Source: Cryptomeria japonica
Taxonomy: Eukaryota > Streptophyta > Pinopsida > Cupressales > Cupressaceae
Direction: 5' to 3'
Assembly (NCBI RefSeq): GCF_030272615.1
Contig: NC_081413.1
Span: 186,336,669-186,400,668 of the forward strand
Length of the DNA stretch: 64,000 nt
Position numbers and translations under genes: made by a program. The notes under the pieces were generated by a model. The model had not been told where the DNA came from and did no database searches. It was given only the letters and a program-made list of their open reading frames with translations. The first letter of the stretch is position 1. Each line of letters opens with the position of its first letter. Shown piece by piece: positions 1 to 12,744 of the stretch.

Positions 1-1567
<1,567 letters not shown>

Positions 1568-1717
1568 ATAATATTATTATTATCATTTTTCTTATACAGG
1601 AGTATTATAAAATTTATTGAAGATTACTCAGAGCAGGGTAAATAATAGGCAATAACAATGTTGCAGGTTTGTCTCAGGGACAAAATGAAGCAGTAACCAG
1701 AGGGATTTTTCATTTCT

Positions 1718-2190
1718 TTGTTTACTATACAGGGAAATCCATTCACAGATAAAGGGAGTTTATATCTTTTCTTCATTTCTTTTGTTTCCTACACAGGGAA
1801 AATTCATTCACAGAGAAAGGAATTCATTTCTTTACACAGGGAAAATTTATTCACAGAGAAAGGAATTCATTTCTTTTGTTCTTTACACAGGGAAAATTCA
1901 TTCACAGAGAGAGGAATTCATTTCTTTACACAGGGAAAATTTATTCACAGAGAAAGGAATTCCTTTCTTTTGTTCTTTACACAGGGAAAATTCATTCACA
2001 GAGAGAGGAATTCATTTCTTTACACAGGGAAAATTCATTCACAGATAAAGGAATTCATTTCTTTTGTTCTTTACACAGGGAAAATTCATTCACAGAGAAA
2101 GGAATTCATTTATGCACACAGGGAGATTGTCTACAGAGAAAATTGTTTGTACACACAGGGAGATCTAATTTTTATCAAAATAAACTGAAG
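1718..2190. repeat. Minisatellite with about 94-bp dimeric unit
   Basis: Tandem copies of a unit beginning ACACAGGGAAAATTCATTC and containing CAGAGAAAGGAATTCATTTC. A short version (about 43 bp) alternates with a longer one that adds TTTTGTTC (about 51 bp). The two make a higher-order unit of about 94 bp, repeated roughly four times, with degenerate copies at both ends. The period is not a multiple of three, so the overlapping open frames it makes in several phases are by-products. Confidence 0.9.
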
Positions 2191-2640
2191 ACAATGAATC
2201 TAATTTCCATTTACTCTACTTCTTTCAATCTGAAACTAATCTCTTATCAGAATTAAAACAATGAATCTTATTTTCTACAAAATCCGAAACTAAGAATTTA
2301 AACAATGAATCTCATTCTACAAAATCTGAAACAAATTTCTTATCAAAAATTTAAACAATGAATTTCATTCTCTACAAAATCTGAAACTAATTTCTTATCA
2401 AAAATTTAAACAATGAATCTTATTTAACAATAAATCTCATTCTCTACCAAATCTAAAAAACTAAGTCCTTATCAAAATTTCAAACAATGAATCTCATTTA
2501 AGCCATAAATCCCATTCTTTACAAAATCTAAACTAATTCCATATCAAGAATTTAAACAATGAATCTTATTTAAACCATGACTCTCATTTTCTACAAAATC
2601 TAAAACTAATTCTTTTAACAAAACACAAATGAATTTCATA
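2191..2640. repeat. Second minisatellite, about 60-bp degenerate unit
   Basis: Directly next to the previous array, a degenerate unit recurs about seven to eight times: TTTAAACAATGAATCTCATT, followed by CTACAAAATCTGAAACTAAT and TTCTTATCAAAA. Copies differ by small indels and substitutions. No coding potential is seen. Confidence 0.8.
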
Positions 2641-3224
2641 CTCATAATTAATCTAATCAAATCTAATCTACCATAAAAATGAGATGCATAAACTAAGTTG
2701 AAGGAACCTGGATGCTTGAAGATGGTGTAGAGTCTTCCTTGATCCTCCAAATTGAAGAGAAATCCTCCCAACAAAAATCTTAGCTGCCAATGAAAGTGGA
2801 CTACAAAGGAGAATTCAACTTGCAGAAATTTCTTATGGAATAGCTAACTTCCCTTTTGAAACTTGTTCCTATTTTATATAAGAAATTACAAATTCCCACT
2901 ACCTAATTTTTTTTATTTGAAAAAAAGAGATTCTCTCCCAATTTGGCCTCCATGCAAATTAATTAGGCTTAGTGGGAGGAGTTACATGCAAGGAGGTGGA
3001 GAAGCCTCTAGAAGCTTCTTATTCCTCCTACAACATGTGCCTTAATTTGGGTGAGGGAAATTAAATAACAAATTAAAATATATATGCATTTTCCATGTGT
3101 GTGTGGTTTATTATTATTTTTATTCCCTTACAATATCCATTCAATAATTCATCCAAAGAATATAAATAGAGTTTTGTATTTAAATCAAAAAAGGTGATAA
3201 AGGAGGGTTGTGACAGGCCACACA
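2641..3224. other. Unassigned stretch left of the Helitron
   Basis: AT-rich sequence without a recognisable gene. The 5' end of the Helitron should lie somewhere in or left of this interval, but Helitrons make no target duplication and the expected TC start could not be told from chance. Confidence 0.4.
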
Positions 3225-4933
3225 ATTAACTTCCCACTGGACATTTTAGAAATTTCTATTTCCTTGCCACGAAAAATATAGGATTTAGAAATCGTTATTG
3301 TTCATAGAACTAATTTGGGAGGGCTAAGTTATGACTGTTACATCAATAGGTATCATGTCATGGATGCATTGAATTACAAAATTCAGCATGACCAATATTA
3401 CAAAGATGTACTCATTGATATTGTTGCACTACAACTATTGCCTCAAACAAGTACTAATGTTTCAGATTTGTTACATAGAGTTCACACACCTCAATAACAA
3501 CCTATATAGAAAAATGGCGATGTATCCCCCACCGACCATGCCGAAGATGCAATGGAAGACACTTCCTCATTTATTCCACAACTTCCATCCTCAATGCCAA
3601 AACTAGATGCAATTAGGACAATTCTACATCTGTATACTACCGAGAACAATATGATCCCTTGGCCACAAATCAGCTCCTCACCTATTAATGAATACAGTAC
3701 AGAAGGTTTACTTCCAATGGCATTTCCAATATTATTTCCTAATGGATTGGCTTTGTCAGTTCAAGATAGAGAAAAACATGTACATTTGCATGAATATGCT
3801 TTGCACTTGATTAAATATCATGATCAAAGATCTGGTCAACATGTGCGATTCAAATATTATATCTACAATCTTATGATGAGGCATCGCTCCCAACAATCAG
3901 TTGTTGTTTTCATAAAGACAAATTTGGAAGATTCTCTTCCAGCCAATGTTCAGGCACTGAGGGAGCACTTGTAGAATACACCTTCAAATGAACTGCCTAA
4001 CCAGATCATGTGCTATGTTGCCTCCTTACACGACACATGCGCATTTTGGAGCAAATCTCGTAGGGACCTCACCACAATGATAGAATAGTTGGGACCACCA
4101 ACGCTTTTCTTCACGTTAAGCTCAACTGATACAAAATGGCTTGACCTGCACAAAATGTTCCCAAACACTCCTCCAAATATTTTACAACCCACTAGAAAAC
4201 AATGTATTGAGAATCTTGTCAATAACCCGCATATAACCGCTTTATACTTGCATCTAAGATTTCACATATTTCGTGATGAAGTAATTGTTAATATGTTGTA
4301 TGCAATCGACCATTGGTACAGGTATGAATGGCAACACCGAGGGTTGACACACATACATGGCTTTCTATGGTTGCCAAATGCACCTAATATCGACAACCTT
4401 GATTGGACAGATCATGAAAGCGTTCAATCAGCTAAAACCTTCTTTGACCAATACATCATAGCATGGAATCCACATAGTCAAGTCGACCGATCAAATAGGC
4501 AATATACACCTGTTGTTTTAGATCCATGCCTATCAAACACATATGTCATTTTAAGATCTGATCCTTCCATAGACTACACTGAATTGGTGAATGTTGTTCA
4601 ACGTCATACAAAGTATTCAGAGTTTACTTGCTTGAAAAAGAAGAACACAACTCTCGAATGTCGTTACAAAGCACCTTGGACTAAACAACAAAATTCAACA
4701 ATAGACCATAATAATAGCCCATGCTACAAACTAGCAAGGAATGATAGTTGTCTCAATGTTCACAACCCAGCCATGCTAGCCATATGGAGGGCAAATATTG
4801 ATTGCCAACCTATTTGCTCAAAAAAGACAGTGCTCCAATATATTTCTAAATACGCATAAAAAACTGAATGCAAATCAGAGAACTATACTAACATGCTCAA
4901 ACGAATTGTTGCATCAACAAATACAAAAGATAC
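3225..4933 (+). pseudogene. Helitron Rep/helicase-like protein, N-terminal part (broken)
   Basis: This is the rolling-circle replication initiator part of a plant Helitron transposase (Helitron helicase-like N domain). One reading frame runs through the interval. It carries the family signature 'LGPPTLFFTLSSTDTKW.DLHK' near 4089, a block 'NNPHITALYLHLRFHIF' near 4215, and the two-histidine metal motif H-I-H at 4350-4358, inside 'WQHRGLTHIHGFLW'. In this family the motif holds the metal for the Tyr nuclease that nicks and joins DNA. In-frame stops at 3495, 3510, 3972, 4086 and 4857 show it is dead. The frame stops at 4933 because element A is inserted; it resumes at 34969 after one target duplication is removed. 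The true start is not identifiable. Confidence 0.9.
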
Positions 4934-5743
4934 TGTAGACACCGAAAATTGTCTTGTCTAATTAAATAATTTTATTTATTTATTTAATTATTTAAGCCCA
5001 ATTCTTCTATTAATTGAATAAATTTTTATTTATATAATTAATTCATTAATCCCCTTCTAAGCCTTTCCTCATTTAAATAAATACTTTTATTTATTTAAAT
5101 TATCCTTCCCTTAAATTAAATAAATACTTTTATTTATTTAATTAATCATACTTCTTCTATTAATTAAATGAATCTTTATTTATTTAATTAATTTATTAAC
5201 CTTTTTTACCCATGACACATGTCATTCATCTCTTAATTCCTACACTACCTACCCTCTCATTATTTTCTTATTTATTTTACCTACCCTCTAATCCTAGACG
5301 ACCATTTATCTTTTACACCTCTCAATCTTATCCCTCCATTTCTTATAGTGTCTTTTATATAAGAGGATACTCTATTTCATTATCAACCCTATTCAACTAC
5401 GAGCACTCCTACGCATTCTAATCCTCCTAAGCTTCCAAGCATTCTAACATTCGAACTTTCATATGCAATCTAGCTATCAATCACATTTCCGTTCTTTGTT
5501 GAGCTCTTTTGCACGCATAAAATCATAGAGCAAATATATCAAGCAAAATCAATGGAGATAGGAAGAATGGAGATTCAAACCTTATTAGACATGTGAAGGT
5601 ATAATCTTTGTGATTTTTTTTATTTGCATTTTCTTAGGTAATCTTCATATGTTATGATGGATCTTTGTTGTTGTTAGGCTAGGGTGTTGTGGTTGAATTT
5701 ATTTACTCTTTCAATATTGTTGTTTCTATTTTTACCATAAATA
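4934..5743 (+). repeat. 5' LTR of element A (810 bp)
   Basis: The LTR starts TGTAGACACC and ends CCATAAATA, where the final CA has decayed to TA; the 3' copy ends CATAAACA. The first 250 bp are dominated by TTTATTTAATTAA-type repeats. A likely TATA box, TATATAAG, lies at 5356-5363 and would start the genomic transcript. The two-part 3' LTR (17523-17732 plus 34364-34963) also sums to 810 bp. Confidence 0.93.
5356..5363 (+). promoter_or_regulatory. Putative TATA box in the LTR of A
   Basis: TATATAAG lies in the middle of the LTR. The same site reads CTATATAAGG in the right LTR of B, so the position is conserved between family members. Confidence 0.55.
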
Positions 5744-5744
5744 T

Positions 5745-5763
5745 TTTGGCACGCCTGGTGGGA
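5745..5763 (+). other. Primer binding site of A
   Basis: TTTGGCACGCCTGGTGGGA starts right after the LTR end. B has the same site with one change (GGCACGCCCGGTGGGAC on the minus strand). Position and conservation fit a tRNA primer site; I could not assign the tRNA with confidence. Confidence 0.7.
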
Positions 5764-5861
5764 CATGGATTTTTTTTATATCTGTGTTTTTTGTAGATTT
5801 TTCTATCCCCGTATTGTTGTTTTGTAAAATAATTTGGAGAATAGCCTTATGTAGCTAGGGT

Positions 5862-6780
5862 TTTGCACACAAAATTAAGATATTGGAGAGATCTGATCCG
5901 ATTTCACAAACATCTTGGAAATTTTGCATCAAATTTTGTTTGCAAGTTTGGGACAGTATCAAGATATTGCAATCCAAAATTCAGATTTTTTGGAGCATAT
6001 TTGTATTTTCTATGAATTTTTTATGATTTTCCATAAAAAAATATTTTTGAGAGCAAATTAGCGAATTTTTTGGATATTTTTACGTTTTTGGAAATCTCTC
6101 TAATTTATACACAGGATTTGTTATTTTTAATTTTAATTTGGATGCAAAATATTTCCTAAAAAATCAGATCTTTAAAAATTAGGGTTTTTCATTATTTTGA
6201 CTAGATCTCACAAACCGCTTTGAATTGTGGCATCAAATTTTGTTTGCAGGTCAAGAACAGTATTAGACATACTCAGTAAAAAAATCAGAGTTTTTGGAGC
6301 ATATTCCAATTTTCTATGAATATTTTATGCATTTTCATAAAAAATTAATTTTGAGAGCAAATGAGTGAATTTTTCGGATTTTGTTACAATTTTGGAAATC
6401 TCTTGTGATTATACACAGGATATTTATTTGTGATTTTAATTTTGTTGCAAAATATTTTCTCAAAAATAGGATCTTTAAAAATTAGGGTTTTGCATTATTT
6501 TGATCATATCTCACAAACGGCTTGTAATTTTTACAAGAATTTTTTATGCAGGTTTGGAAGGCTATCCAGAGTTTCGAGTAAAAAATTCAGATTTTTTGGA
6601 TCAATTGTGCATTTTATATGAACTTTTTTATGATTTTTCATAAAAAAATTATTTTGGAGCAAATTAGCAATTTTTTGGGGATTTTTTTACATTTCTAGAA
6701 ATGTCTTGAAATTTTACAAGTGGTCATTTTTTATGATGCAAAATAACTCATGGAATAATCAGATCTTTGAATCTATAAAA
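5862..6780. repeat. Three imperfect tandem copies of about 300 bp in the leader of A
   Basis: Units begin near 5867, 6181 and 6483 with TTAGGGTTTTNCATTATTTTGA or a variant. Each contains 'TTTTTGGAGCATATT', 'TTCTATGAATTTTTTATGATTTT' in part, and 'GGAAATCTCT'. The array is not visible in the leaders of B or C, so it was gained or kept only in A. Confidence 0.8.
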
Positions 6781-7019
6781 AAAACGTCTTGTCGAAGGCC
6801 CCTATTTCACAAAGTCTTTTGGATCTAAAATTTACCTAACTTGTGTGCTTGTAGGAGGGGTATTATTGCAAAACTACTAACAAATATTTGTTGCAGAATT
6901 TTGGCAAGGGTTTTTGATTTTTATTGCGTGCCTTGTTTTCATAGATTACCAAACACTTCAATTGGTGCACTAAAATTGAACCAGTATCTTTTGTGTCTTG
7001 AGCAATAGACTCTTTTTGT

Positions 7020-7605
7020 TTAATCTCTAGAGGGTATGTCTCCCCATGTGATCATTAGGACTACTAGTGAGGAGAGAACGACCCAAGTGGTAGCGAGGAA
7101 AACCCACCTCTTCCGAACCACTATAAATAATTATATCCATGGTGAAAGCCATGGGTAACGTGTGCTGATTAGTTCATACCAACACTATGTCTCCCCATAA
7201 ACCCGTCTGATCAAATTTATGTGATCAGTAGTATGGCGTAATCCCTACCGGCTGGGAGCCTTTTGTATTTACAGAGCTGAAAGTGCTGCATGTATGGCCA
7301 CACGAGCGGATGCCCTTACTAGCACATTTTTGTTTTAGAAAGCCAAAATCCTTCTAGTTGTTGGGGCAAGAGGTCAGACCTCTGGAGTGGCCCACACACA
7401 TACGGTTCTTAGTAGAGATACAAAGTTTTCCACAGGGAGTTTTCGTGGGGACTGGTGCTTGGTTGCCCCGGAGAAGTGAGTGCCAAGGGTGGAGCCAGTG
7501 GGGTCAAGCATCTAAGTATCTGCTTTGAATAGCGTAGCCTCGGGGGAAACCCCATGTGGGATCAACAACTATTGTCCTGGCCAACCATAAGAATTGTGCT
7601 TGTCT
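7020..7605 (+). other. Conserved structured leader module of A
   Basis: This 5' leader block is recognisable in B (minus strand, about 31905-32810) and in C (about 44690-45235), although the coding parts of C are unrelated. Anchors in order are ACGACCCAAGTG, CACTATAAATAA, a GAAA-type hairpin CCATGG-tgaaag-CCATGG (7137-7154), AAATCCTTCTAGTTG, the hairpin AGAGG-tcaga-CCTCT (7369-7383), GAGATAC..AGTT, GGGGACTG, and a long-range stem GGTGCTTG (7454-7461) with CAAGCATC (7505-7512). Several stems keep pairing while sequence changes between elements. The role is unknown; packaging, dimerisation or translation control are candidates. Confidence 0.7.
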
Positions 7606-7839
7606 TCTTTTAAACATTCGAACATTCAAGATCAAACATCAAAACATTGTGTCTTTTGTGTCTTCAAGTGTATGCAAAATGTTTTTTTACATCAAACAAC
7701 ACACTTTCTTTTGAGTCATTTTGAGTCTAAACACCTGCAAACATAGAGTCCTCATCAACATTATGTCCTCTTGTCACGAAAAAATGGTCAAAAGTTCAGA
7801 TTTGGTCACAACAACAACTTTACAAATTGGAAAAATTGC

Positions 7840-8035
7840 ACTCAGATTCTGGAAACGCATGTGTCATGTAACCGCTTCTGTGTAGGACAGAAACGCGTCT
7901 GTGCCATCATAAGCAAAAATGCATTCACAAAATCTCAGAAATGTGTTTGTGCAGTGTTCAAACACATCTGTGTCATTTAACCGCGTCTGGGAAGTATACA
8001 GGTATGTCTGTGTTCAGCATTGAAAAACACTTACA
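7840..8035 (+). repeat. GCGTCTGTG-type motif cluster, leader of A
   Basis: Degenerate, irregularly spaced copies of a decamer near ACGCGTCTGTG (for example AACGCGTCTGTGCC, ACACATCTGTGTC, ATGTCTGTGTTC). They read in the sense direction of gag. The same motif family recurs in the leaders of B and C and in the introns of the antisense genes. Confidence 0.7.
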
Positions 8036-8504
8036 GTCCAGCTAACAAGAGCAGTCAGTTTCAGACTTATTGAGCTTCCTAGGTTATTTCTCTGGGTTTT
8101 CATTTAGCATTCAACCTATTTCTGGGTCTCACAAATTCCATCATTTCTTTACACCTTGTATTACATTCACATTTGTCTAAACTTGAGTCAAAAGGTCACT
8201 TGCTTGTCCTCATCTTGCTTTGTCAACACAATACATACAACAACATTTTGCTAAGTGGTCCCTCATCAAGGTCTATCACCTTTGGGTCTCATTTGGTCTT
8301 ACTTAGAGTCAAGGTCAACTTACCTCATCAAGAGAAACTATCATCTCTTTGGAAGCCACACCTACTCTACTACATACATACTTGGTCTTACACTTTGGAC
8401 ATTGCAAATACACTTTAGATTCATTTACATTCCATCCAACTCTTGGTCTTCCATACTCTTTCCATTTTCATCTAATCTCACACATCTTGGTCAAGACCTA
8501 GTTC

Positions 8505-11500
8505 ATGGTTGAAACTCGTTCCCAAAAATCTAGGAGAGAAGCTAAAGAGGCTCAAGAGTCCGCAAACATGAGTGCCTATGAGTATGACAATGATATATTT
8601 TTCAATTCTGATCATACCACATTACCTGGCATGGACACTTATAGAAACACTCAAAATGTTGAGAACATGGATAATACGAACAACAATGATACACATAATG
8701 ACAATACAGACAACTTTTCCGTACATTCAGCAGAAGTGGAAGACTCCATCATGGATCCCCATTTTAATAGATTGGTTGAGAAAATCATGAGAAGAGATAG
8801 ATAGTATTTCCTACAAGTGATGGCACAAAGTGGAGCCAAGATACCTCATGATTTTGACATGTCTCAAATAGTGGAAAATCGACCTATGCAAGAAACTCAA
8901 CTCAACATGGTTCAAAGGAGACCTAATAGTGGAGGTACTAGAGGACCACGTTTCGTGCCTAGGTCTCCATCATCTTTGTTTCAAAAACTTGAGGTTCCAA
9001 ATACACATGGTCAAGCTTATGATACTCATGAAAAAGCATCTCATGAACAACTCCATCTACGCAAACCATTATGAAAGTCTTATGCAAATAAATACACTCA
9101 ATTGCATACCAAAGTTAAGGACCAACCTCAAAAACAATTGGATATCCAAAGACATGCTCAAAATTTGGACACAAGGAAACCCTTTGTCAAATTTGGGGGC
9201 AACACACAAGAACAAACTCATGACATACCTATAGAATATGATATACATGGACAAAGTAGATATTCCATTCCTCATTATGACTTTATACTAGTTGGTTTTC
9301 ATATGAAATATCATTATTGACCCCCTCCATATGAGCATGTTTATGATCAATACCATCCATATATGCAGTATGGTCCTCCTCCACCCGGTGGCTCAAGCAT
9401 GGGATATGGTCCAAGAAGTCGATCTCCACCTAAGAACAATTTGGAACAACAAATAAAGGACTTACAAAGGAAAATGAAGGACATTAACACACCAAAGCCA
9501 ACTTACACAATGAGAGACATATGTCCCTATCCATTTGACAAAAGCATTCCAATGCCTCCTTTTCCTACACATTTCGTGACACAAAAGTTTGATAAGTACA
9601 GAGGCAAAGGAGACCCTAAGGCACATATAAGACAATTTTTCACAGCTTGCATTGAGGTAGCAGCAACAGAAACATACTTGATGAGATTGTTCCCACAAAG
9701 CTTAGTTGATCAAGCTATGCAATGGTTCTCCCAACTTCCACCTGGAATTAAGTCATGGGGTGATCTAGCAGAAGCTTCTATCCAACATTTCTCATACAAC
9801 ATAGAGACAAACATATCTGTTACCACTTTGTGCAACACCAAGAAAAAGGATGGGGAGTCATTTTCATCATTCCAACAAAGATGGAGGAATTTAGCCAGTA
9901 GATGATCTTGTGAAATTCCACAAAAACAAATGATAGAGATGATCACACAGAATGTCCACAGAGAAATTCGTTATGATTTAAGGAAATATTGCTTGTCCAC
10001 TTTCAAGGACGTCATTGAAAAAGGCTTAGCGACAGAGAAGGTCTTAATTGAGCAAGGAGTCATTAAGATATTCAAAGAAAACAAAGAGGACTTTAAAGGA
10101 AAAGATAATCCACGATTTTGGAACAAGAACAAGAACACAGTAAATGATGGTGTTGTTGATGCTAACACAGTGAGACCCAAAATCATTCTTTTTGGATCAA
10201 GTTCTACAAACAACCAAGTGAATACTCAAACAACTTCAAAACCACAAAGGAAATACACCCCATTGGGAGAACCACTTGATTCAGCCTTCAAGAAGCTAGT
10301 GGCAAACAAGATAATAACAATTCCAAACAATCCTCCATATGAGCCAAAGGTCAAACCAAATTGGTGGAATGACGACGAGTATTGCGAATATCACAAGAGC
10401 AAGGGACATAAAATAGGAAATTGTCATCGACTGAAGAACATCATACAAGATCTTATTAATAGAGGTGACATTGAGATCGAAGGACATTCATCCAATCAAG
10501 AACATGGGATGTTTAAGGAACCATTCCCTAAACATGACAAGGGAAAATCCAAAGCCACAGATGAGCAAACCAACTATACCAGAGCATCCTATAACTATGA
10601 TTCAACTGTTAATCACATTTCGATGGACAATTATGTCTCTACCATTATCATAAAAGACAAAACACCTGAAAATTCTACCCAAAGACCCAAAGTTGTCCTA
10701 AAAGGCATTGGACCTTCTTTTGAATCTACCTCCGAATGTATTGTCACAACTCGTCGAGGTAAGGTCACTTTGCAAGGTGCTCTAGCTAAAACCATTGCTT
10801 CCTCATCAACCAAACCTGAGTACGATCTCGTAGAATAGTTAGGGAGGACGTCTGCGCTTATCTCCATCCTATATATTTTGCACATATCCCCCACAAATAA
10901 ATCCATTCTTGACAAAACTTTTAGAGACACTTCCATCCCCACTGATCTGAACGTGGACCAGTTTCAAGTCATGGTGGGATACCTTTTTGTTCCACATTCT
11001 CTCACATTCACTGAAGCTGACAATGCCTCCGTAAGCCAACCACATAATGCACCTTTACACATTGAAGCCTTCCTATACAAACATCAAATAAAACGAGTCC
11101 TGATAGGTGGAGGAGCCGGTCTAAACATTTGTACATTGAACACTCTTAAGCAATCAAGATATTCTGAAAGGGCTCTGAATTCTACAAATGCAATCACCAT
11201 CAAGGCATATGATGACAAAGAGCGTTCATCCAAAGGCACAGTCACCTTACCTCTAAGAGTTGGGCCAATTACAAAGGATGTGGTTTGTCAAGTCCTTGAT
11301 CTAGATCTCACATACAACATATTGCTAGGACGTCCATGGATTCATGAAATGAGAGCTATTCCTTCTACATATCATCGATGTATCAAGTTCCCACACAATG
11401 AAGTTGAAGTGATTGTCAAAGCTGATCCGAACCCATTCATATATTGCAACAACCTGCGACCTATATTAGAAATAACAATCCCAGTCAATCAAGAAGCTAT

Positions 11501-11924
11501 TCCTTCATCAACATATGTGGATCCAGAATCCTTGGAAGCTTCTACATCAAAGCAAATAGAGATCAAAGAAAATTTCAAGGTTAAAGACATGGGATGTGGT
11601 GAATATATCTTTCATGTTGATCAACTCCCACTATCTCCTAAGGTATTTAGTCGACAAGAACAATCTATAAACAATTTGCAAGGAATTGGGTATGAACCAC
11701 CTAGTGTTGTGGCTACTAAGTCTGAATGCAAATCTCCTCTAGTGGTGCAAGCAGCTCTTGATATCAATAGTCCTAAGAGTGATTCCAACAAAGAATCTAT
11801 TGAGTGTATCGTCAATCCTCTTGAAAACTCACATAGCCTTACCATTTCATCCACTCATTCCATTTTCACTCCTCCTAGACTTGGATCAACAAGAATTACA
11901 AAAGCCCTTACTAATTGGGGATGA
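8505..11924 (+). pseudogene. gag: Gag-protease polyprotein of element A (broken)
   Basis: One reading frame spans the interval and aligns throughout with B's gag and protease. It starts MVETRSQKSRREAKE. The capsid region around 9480-9900 holds 'YPFDKSIPMPPFPTHFVT' and 'FSQLPPGIKSWGDL', typical of plant Ty3 retrotransposon gag. A zinc knuckle of the C-X2-H-X3-GH-X4-C type lies near 10380-10420. The aspartic protease follows; its active site reads IGGGAG at about 11103-11120 where B has IDGGAS, so the catalytic Asp codon is GGT (11106) instead of GAT. Five in-frame stops (8802, 9072, 9318, 9903, 10836) and no frameshift before about 11880 show decay by point mutation. B has sense codons at most of these positions. 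Confidence 0.9.
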
Positions 11925-12648
11925 AAAATCAAGCCTTCAAAAGAAAAATCTACAAATTAAAAATAAAGAGAAGTCCTTTAGTCCAAATCAAAATCAAAAG
12001 CTATTAGACTTTGAAAAAATCAAGGTCAAGGATAAAAATCCTATGAAGAAAAAGGAGAAAGAGATGATCTCCCCTAATATCAAAATAACCGGGGGCAAAA
12101 GTTCTAAAATTTTGAGTCAAAAAGAATACTTGTTGATCCTAAGTCTCCATCATGCTATCCTACTTTCACTTCTTTTCGCAATCATAAGCCTTCATCACTC
12201 ATCCACTTGTTCCACACATCCTTTCCCTTTTGGCAATACAACATGGACCTTTAATGGAGCTTCCTCAAGGGACATTGTTATCAGGGATGCCCAAACTTTT
12301 TTAGGTGACATGCATATGGGTGAACGTAGTTCACACATTAGTAATTCTATCTCAGTTCCTTTATCAAGGAAGACAATCACTCGAGTTACATATCATTTAG
12401 TCCAGGAACGATGCAACTACAAGCATAAGGTAAAGCTTCACACATTAGAGGTGGGTGAATTAGTTCTCAGAGGAAATCCTACAAATCAGCCAGATAGAAA
12501 GAAGAAGGGCAAAGTCGAACCAAATTGGCTTGGTCCTTACATCATTACAACAGTTTATGGATCCGGTGCATATCATCTCTTGACACTAGAGGGGGAACCT
12601 TTGGAGGATCTTATCAACAATGTGCACCTTCGTAGGTTTTACACATAG
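11860..12648 (+). pseudogene. Chimeric tail: unknown segment with a hydrophobic stretch plus integrase C-terminus
   Basis: In the frame shifted by one from gag-protease, an open stretch runs to a stop at 12648. It has a Lys-rich part (about 11920-12110), then a strongly hydrophobic stretch 'LLILSLHHAILLSLLFAIISL' (about 12130-12195) that could be a membrane segment, then about 65 residues I do not recognise. From 'RCNYKHKVKLHTLEVGELVL' on it matches the end of B's integrase, including 'PNWLGPYIITT' and the final 'HLRRFYT'. Reverse transcriptase, both RNases H and the integrase core are missing. An internal deletion with capture of foreign sequence explains this best. The hydrophobic segment alone is not enough to call it envelope-like. 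Confidence 0.7.
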
Positions 12649-12744
12649 CTCTTCAAAAAATCCTAATTCAAAAATACAAAAAAAAATCCAAAAAATTACA
12701 AAAAAAATAAAGTAAAATTGGAAAAAAGAGAAATAAATTCGTCC

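Noticed and set aside
1718-2256. Overlapping frames with repeated TGKIHSQRKEFIS-like peptides
   Set aside because: The minisatellite is open in several phases because of its composition; the 94-bp period shifts frame and no family fits.
12126-12220. Envelope gene in A
   Set aside because: One hydrophobic stretch without signal peptide, cleavage site or second membrane segment is not enough.
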